A DNA stretch of 64,000 nt from Hippasteria phrygiana (taxonomy: Eukaryota; Echinodermata; Asteroidea; Valvatida; Goniasteridae). The stretch is from assembly GCA_037893225.1 (NCBI GenBank), contig JAZGUH010000329.1, positions 124,001 to 188,000 on the forward strand, in the 5' to 3' direction. The stretch's first letter is position 1; each line of letters begins with the position of its first letter. Positions 60,058 to 64,000 of the stretch are shown piece after piece. The position numbers and the translations under genes were made by a program. The notes under the pieces were generated by a model that searched no databases, was not told the origin of the DNA, and was given only the letters and a program-made list of their open reading frames with translations.

Positions 60058-61347
60058 AAACGCCAATTTTTTTGTTGACTTTTTTGACTTATCTGATAGT
60101 TTAAGCCTCCCCAAAACTAATGTAACAAGTTTCATGATTCTGAAAAATCAAAAAAAAAATTTTTTGAGCCTTTTCTTTTTGAGCCACTTTGACTCGATTC
60201 AGAAAAGGCCGAGGTCAACTGCGTGCCGTATCGCGCGAGTATTGACGTATACGTGTAGAAACATATGACGTCACTGTATTATACGACAATGTTTTACGAC
60301 AATGTTTGTCTAAGGCTAGTATTACTTGCTGTGCTTTTTGCTCATGATTCAGGTAACACTACGATAAACATATTTTAAAGTGTTGACATCTTTGTGAGAC
60401 ATATTTAGAATTGGGGTTGTAGGCTTGTTCTTGCTGAAAAGCTAGTTATGAGTCATACTTTCCTTTGTTTGCAGTCGGCTTTTATTGGGACCTGCGCGGT
60501 GAGTTGTGTGTGAGCTGATGCTATACTGTAGTCTGGCGACTTTGCTTATGCAGCGCTCATAAGGACCCGCACCTTCTCAGAACTATACACACAATTTCTG
60601 TTATAAGGTACCAGACTCAATCGCATGCAGCGCATGCGGTACCGTGCGTGTACAATGCATGCTGAGTCAAGCGAGCGTGGACAGGGAGACTGCCGGGGCT
60701 CTGGCTGCTCGAGACGGCAACCGCAGGGAACGTCGTCGCGGTGGTGCGCGTGAGTCCAGGACACGATTGGAATGCTCGGTGCCTTTAGAGTTGGAATGGC
60801 TCCAGCCTTCAAACGGAGTTGTGCCTTCAAACCCAGCTGAGTTTTCATACTAACACTATCATCTATACAGTCTTTGGCGAAATGTTCTGCACATATTTTC
60901 GACCATTTCGACAGCCCAAAATCAGATATTGTCGCCTTTGAGCTCCATTTAGGAATCGCAGTAAGGTTAGGTCAGGGCTTTTGTCGCTGTTCCTCGTGCA
61001 ACCCCCAACTACACACGATCGAGGCATAATGATTATCTCAGAACCATAGATAGACTGGAAAACGGAGGAGTTAGGTCGACAAAAACTCTTCAGCAGCATC
61101 AACTCCACGTACGTACATGCATAGTGTTTGGCTGTAGCATCAACCGACTCTACACGTGTACGTCACGGGGTCACGTACATACATTTAACATACATAATGA
61201 GCTTTCGCGAAACAGGATAAATGGTTCAGAATAACAACCCTATTTTTTTAATAAAAAAATCCCTCTCGTCTGCAAACTAATCTCCATCAGTTAAAAGAGT
61301 ATTTAAACTGTCGGAAAAGTCCAAAAAGTAAAAAAAAATTGGCGTTT
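60058..61347. mobile_element. THAP-exon transposon, copy 2, with terminal inverted repeats
   Basis: The left end AAACGCCAATTTTTTT...GATAGTTTAA is matched by the inverted right end TTAAACTGTCGG...AATTGGCGTTT (about 45 bp, imperfect). It interrupts the CR1 LINE: minus-strand coding is continuous on both sides. The body matches 8150-9222, but with a shorter THAP region and an extra segment near 61090-61190. Confidence 0.75.
60800..61027 (-). pseudogene. THAP zinc-finger exon (copy 2), frameshifted
   Basis: MPRSCVVGGCTRNSD at 61027 gives the classic THAP N-terminus, then PDLTLLRF, after which a short deletion and a frameshift near 60940 remove the WVRFV block. KYVQNI and the Pro-rich tail remain in shifted frames. 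Combined with copy 1 it shows that the ancestor carried a complete THAP domain. Confidence 0.65.
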
Positions 61348-61712
61348 CAGTTCCTCTTTAAATCCGAAAGATCAAATATAGGCGAGCAGATTACATTACT
61401 TAGCCTCGACCGAATATTGGCAATCTTCCGAACAAAAACGGAACCCATATCATTGGCCACGGAAATATCATCTAAGTGACATGGCAGAATGGCAGACTTG
61501 TCAAGGTTAAGAAGATATCTGCTTGCCCTAAAAAAATTCCTTTGATCATGACTATTCTTGTCAACAAAATTGGTGTAAAACTCACGACGAGCACGGTTCA
61601 TTAAAAAGATGACTTTATTTCTATGAAATATAAATGAGTCTAAATCCTGTTGAAAATTAGAAAGTCTCCATTTGCGTTCAGCCTTTCTCCTCTCCAGTTT
61701 GGCTGACTACCG

Positions 61713-62389
61713 AAGAAACAAAGAAATAAACACCCCGACAAATATTCAAACAACCCTAATTTTCACCTGTTTTGCACGAATTATTCGCTTATTATTACTT
61801 TCTATGACATGAACAATTCACATACCGAGTACATGGATCGGATGTACTGTACATGTAATGTATGTACTGTACATTCACATGTACATTACATGTAGACTTG
61901 ATGTGCAGAAATATTATTTCACACAGCGAGTTGTTGACAAGTGCCAGTGGAATAGCGACCAAGTGAAGTTGTTTCAGCTCCATCTATCAACTGTTTTAAA
62001 AAGAATGTACTGATAAGTTCTAGATTTTAATTTTTTTGTTCGCTGCTAAAGAACTGTCTGCAGCCACTACCCCTCTTTAGTAGCATGATAATTTTGTTAT
62101 TAAAGTGACAGGTCAAAATACGCCTGAAGCTTTTTATCGACCTAAGTTTACATGCAAGATACAAACAAGATACAAACAAGATACATCCAAATGAATGTAC
62201 ACATATACATAGACCCTTTTACGGATACCCCGCCTGTGGGACTTTGTGTACAAAATTTAGCACAAACTGTCCCACAGCGACAAGACACGTTGCAGTTTTG
62301 TTGTGCACATTTTACATGGACAAGCACCCCGTGTGCCGAGTCGTCCTCCCTGGCAAGAGTTTCGGCATGTTTAGTTTGAATTCTGTGGG
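61713..62389. other. Non-coding DNA
   Basis: A TGTACATG-rich patch lies at 61840-61890. Otherwise I see nothing recognisable. Confidence 0.4.
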
Positions 62390-63000
62390 TTCATGACCGT
62401 AATTGTGTCTACTTTCCACCGTCTAGTAATTTTTTACAACGGTTTACTGATAAGCTTCTTCGAAAATTCAAATCTGGATACCCTGCACGATATTGGGGGA
62501 AAGGGTACCCCTCCCCCTTTATCCCTATACCCTAAGCACACTCCAGATTATTGTTATCTAACACATCCCCCTAGATTTCTGAATAGAATTCCTGAGATTC
62601 CGGGAACACAATGACCAACACAGAAGAGGGGGGGGGGGGGACCCCTTTTTCCCCATATCGTGCTTCATATGCAAATCTGTCCTCGCACTTATCAAAACAA
62701 ATTAATGTTGCGTAGGTGTGCTGTTTACGCAACATTTTTTTTCAATTGTCAAGTGTAATGGTTGTACAAAAGATATGTACCAAACCAAGCAAAACGATTT
62801 TCAATCATCAATGACGGGCATTCTTCTCAATTATCCAACCTTTCAACGATTTTGTCGTCACAAAAGATACGTGATGCTTGCTTCCCATAGCAATGGTCCT
62901 TTTTTGCACACCACATCCATGGAAAGTGCAAGGACAGATTTTAATTGTCGAAGGAATCACCAGACGGTGGAGACTATACATATTGAGTCGTATGAATGAA
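62390..63000. repeat. Dispersed repeat with inverted ends (relative of 4560-5060)
   Basis: The left end (ACTTTCCACCGTCTAGTAAT) is mirrored near the right end (ACCAGACGGTGGAGAC, 62960), suggesting a foldback DNA transposon. It shares several blocks with 4560-5060. A G homopolymer lies at 62628-62640. Confidence 0.5.
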
Positions 63001-64000
63001 AAACATTCTTAACGTTTTGCAGGTTTTATATCGTATCCTGCCCGGAGATTAGGGAGTTTCGTCAAACCCCAAAGTGGAACTTTTGGTATTGTGCATGCAT
63101 TATTATAGTTATTTGGGAAGCGGGGGAGAGGGGATCCGTTTTGTTCCTTTCAAATCACACTCACAGTTCTGGCTCTAGTCTACTGAACTGTAAATTTGTT
63201 TATATTTTTGGCCACATCGCATAAAAAACATGAAATTCCAATTTGGTTATCAGTTCCCCAATTGCCTTGCGCACAAAATAAGCTGTGCTTAAGCAAAGGG
63301 ACAGTCGTACATTTCTAATTCCAATCTGGCTTATGGTGTCATGGCAGGCAGGTTTTCAGTGTGTAGTTTCGATCTTTATTTAAGACCTTTTCCAATGCAA
63401 TAATTAACGTTGGATAAACCTATGTGTGCATCACATTATTGTCAAACCAGGCTGTTTTGGCATAAATAGTTTGTTAGTTGGATTTTGATGCCTTAAAGGG
63501 GCTGTAACGTCACGCCATCTCGCGGTAACGAATCAAATATTGGAGTGCGCCCCCTTGCGCTTCATTTCGGTTATGTGCTATTTTTAACCTCCATCTGTTT
63601 GTTATGGCTGTTCTGAGAATTGGCTTTTGGAAACTACACCCCCTGGAACACGCACGCATGTCAAGCGTCTGCGCGCGTACTGACATACACATATACGTAC
63701 GGGTACACACATACTTATAAACAAGTAGCACACATCGTGGCACTCAGTTCTCTAAGAGTAAGATTATTATTAAAACGTTCAAACTTCATCTGTTTATTTC
63801 ATAAAATTTCATTCACATAAGTTTGAATGAATGTGATTGATTTTAACTGTTTGCAATAAACAAGTAAGTGTTTTGGTCATGTAATAAAAATAGTTCTATC
63901 CCTTTTCTCGATCCTTTGTGTATTGTTAGAATTGAAAATGTGCTGAAAGGGACACATTGCCTTCAAATGTCATGACATTTTGCTGTTTAGAAATGTTCCT
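63001..64000. other. Non-coding DNA with a possible transposon end
   Basis: TTAAAGGGGCTGTAACGTCACG begins at about 63494 and GGGACACATTGCC occurs at 63950; both look like ends of small DNA transposons, but I could not pair them. No gene. Confidence 0.35.

Larger units (their letters stand above)
57885..61712 (-). mobile_element. CR1/L2-type LINE, 5'-truncated, with insertion
   Basis: Minus-strand ORF2 fragments run from about 61712 (SAKLERRKAERKWRLS, then ARREFYTNF) to the stop at 58067, after the standard end PKLWNALPIHIRRASSLTTFK...LAFY. A short 3' UTR follows, ending in an (ATT)n microsatellite (57885-57926), typical of CR1/L2 tails. The THAP transposon is inserted at 60058-61347. Confidence 0.85.

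Noticed and set aside
62718..62999. Possible small cysteine-containing protein, with a similar frame at 4729-5055
   Set aside because: The two copies of the dispersed repeat do not keep the same frame or residues.
1..64000. tRNA, rRNA or snRNA genes
   Set aside because: I scanned for characteristic A/B-box and conserved rRNA words by eye and saw none convincing; a covariance search would be needed to exclude them.

Overview
This window is eukaryotic nuclear DNA, most likely from a marine invertebrate. The evidence is one probable host exon with a splice donor, three families of non-LTR retrotransposons, Ngaro/DIRS-type tyrosine-recombinase retrotransposons, Maverick/Polinton virus-like elements, MITEs, many TGTACA-rich spacers and long G/C homopolymers. 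I cannot name the phylum from sequence alone; a deuterostome such as an echinoderm, hemichordate or lancelet is a guess. There is almost no host gene content. The window is best read as a stack of mobile elements.

Layout. 0-5 kb: mostly non-coding, with one minus-strand exon (about 1.69-2.2 kb) of a membrane-anchored, glycosyltransferase-like protein whose remainder would lie left of the window. 5.1-8.05 kb: a dead L1-like LINE (minus). 8.15-9.2 kb: a transposon remnant carrying a THAP-domain exon, with a second copy at 60.06-61.35 kb. 10.98-11.49 kb: a MITE. 13.2-18.97 kb: a nearly full-length, frameshifted Tx1/L1-group LINE (plus). 19.5-20.56 kb: repeats built on TGACGTCA palindromes.

20,664-36,184: a complete 15.5-kb Maverick/Polinton with 227-bp terminal inverted repeats and a 5-bp target duplication (CGGGT), inserted in the reverse-transcriptase gene of an Ngaro element. 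It encodes a protein-primed-type PolB, a DDE integrase, an A32-like packaging ATPase, a candidate major capsid protein, a 495-aa candidate structural protein, two tandem paralogous structural candidates, and a block of small membrane and coiled-coil proteins. No adenain-type protease was recognised. Three lesions interrupt otherwise intact genes: an A8 frameshift and two in-frame TAA codons.

36.2-40.4 kb: the rest of that Ngaro copy, cut again by a GGGCGACA-palindrome insert and by a 2.26-kb foldback element. 41.9-55.08 kb: a second, much older Maverick of a different lineage, collinear with the intact one but with an internal deletion and a small inversion. It is split by a 5.78-kb Ngaro element (47,275-53,050; gag, RT-RNase H, tyrosine recombinase, SGNH hydrolase) and by a 328-bp MITE. 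Comparing the two Mavericks reveals conserved features that neither copy shows alone: a PPxY-containing tail, overlapping genes, a tiny membrane ORF, and a tandem-repeat block kept in position although its sequence differs. 55.1-56.4 kb: minisatellite-like repeats. 57.9-61.7 kb: a CR1/L2-type LINE with an exact 333-bp in-frame duplication, interrupted by the THAP transposon. 61.7-64 kb: non-coding dispersed repeats.

How the intact Maverick would work (family knowledge plus inference): PolB replicates linear DNA, the integrase inserts it, and the ATPase packages it into a capsid built from the candidate capsid proteins. The small membrane proteins and the PPxY tail suggest a membrane step. All functions other than PolB, integrase and ATPase rest on synteny or weak resemblance.
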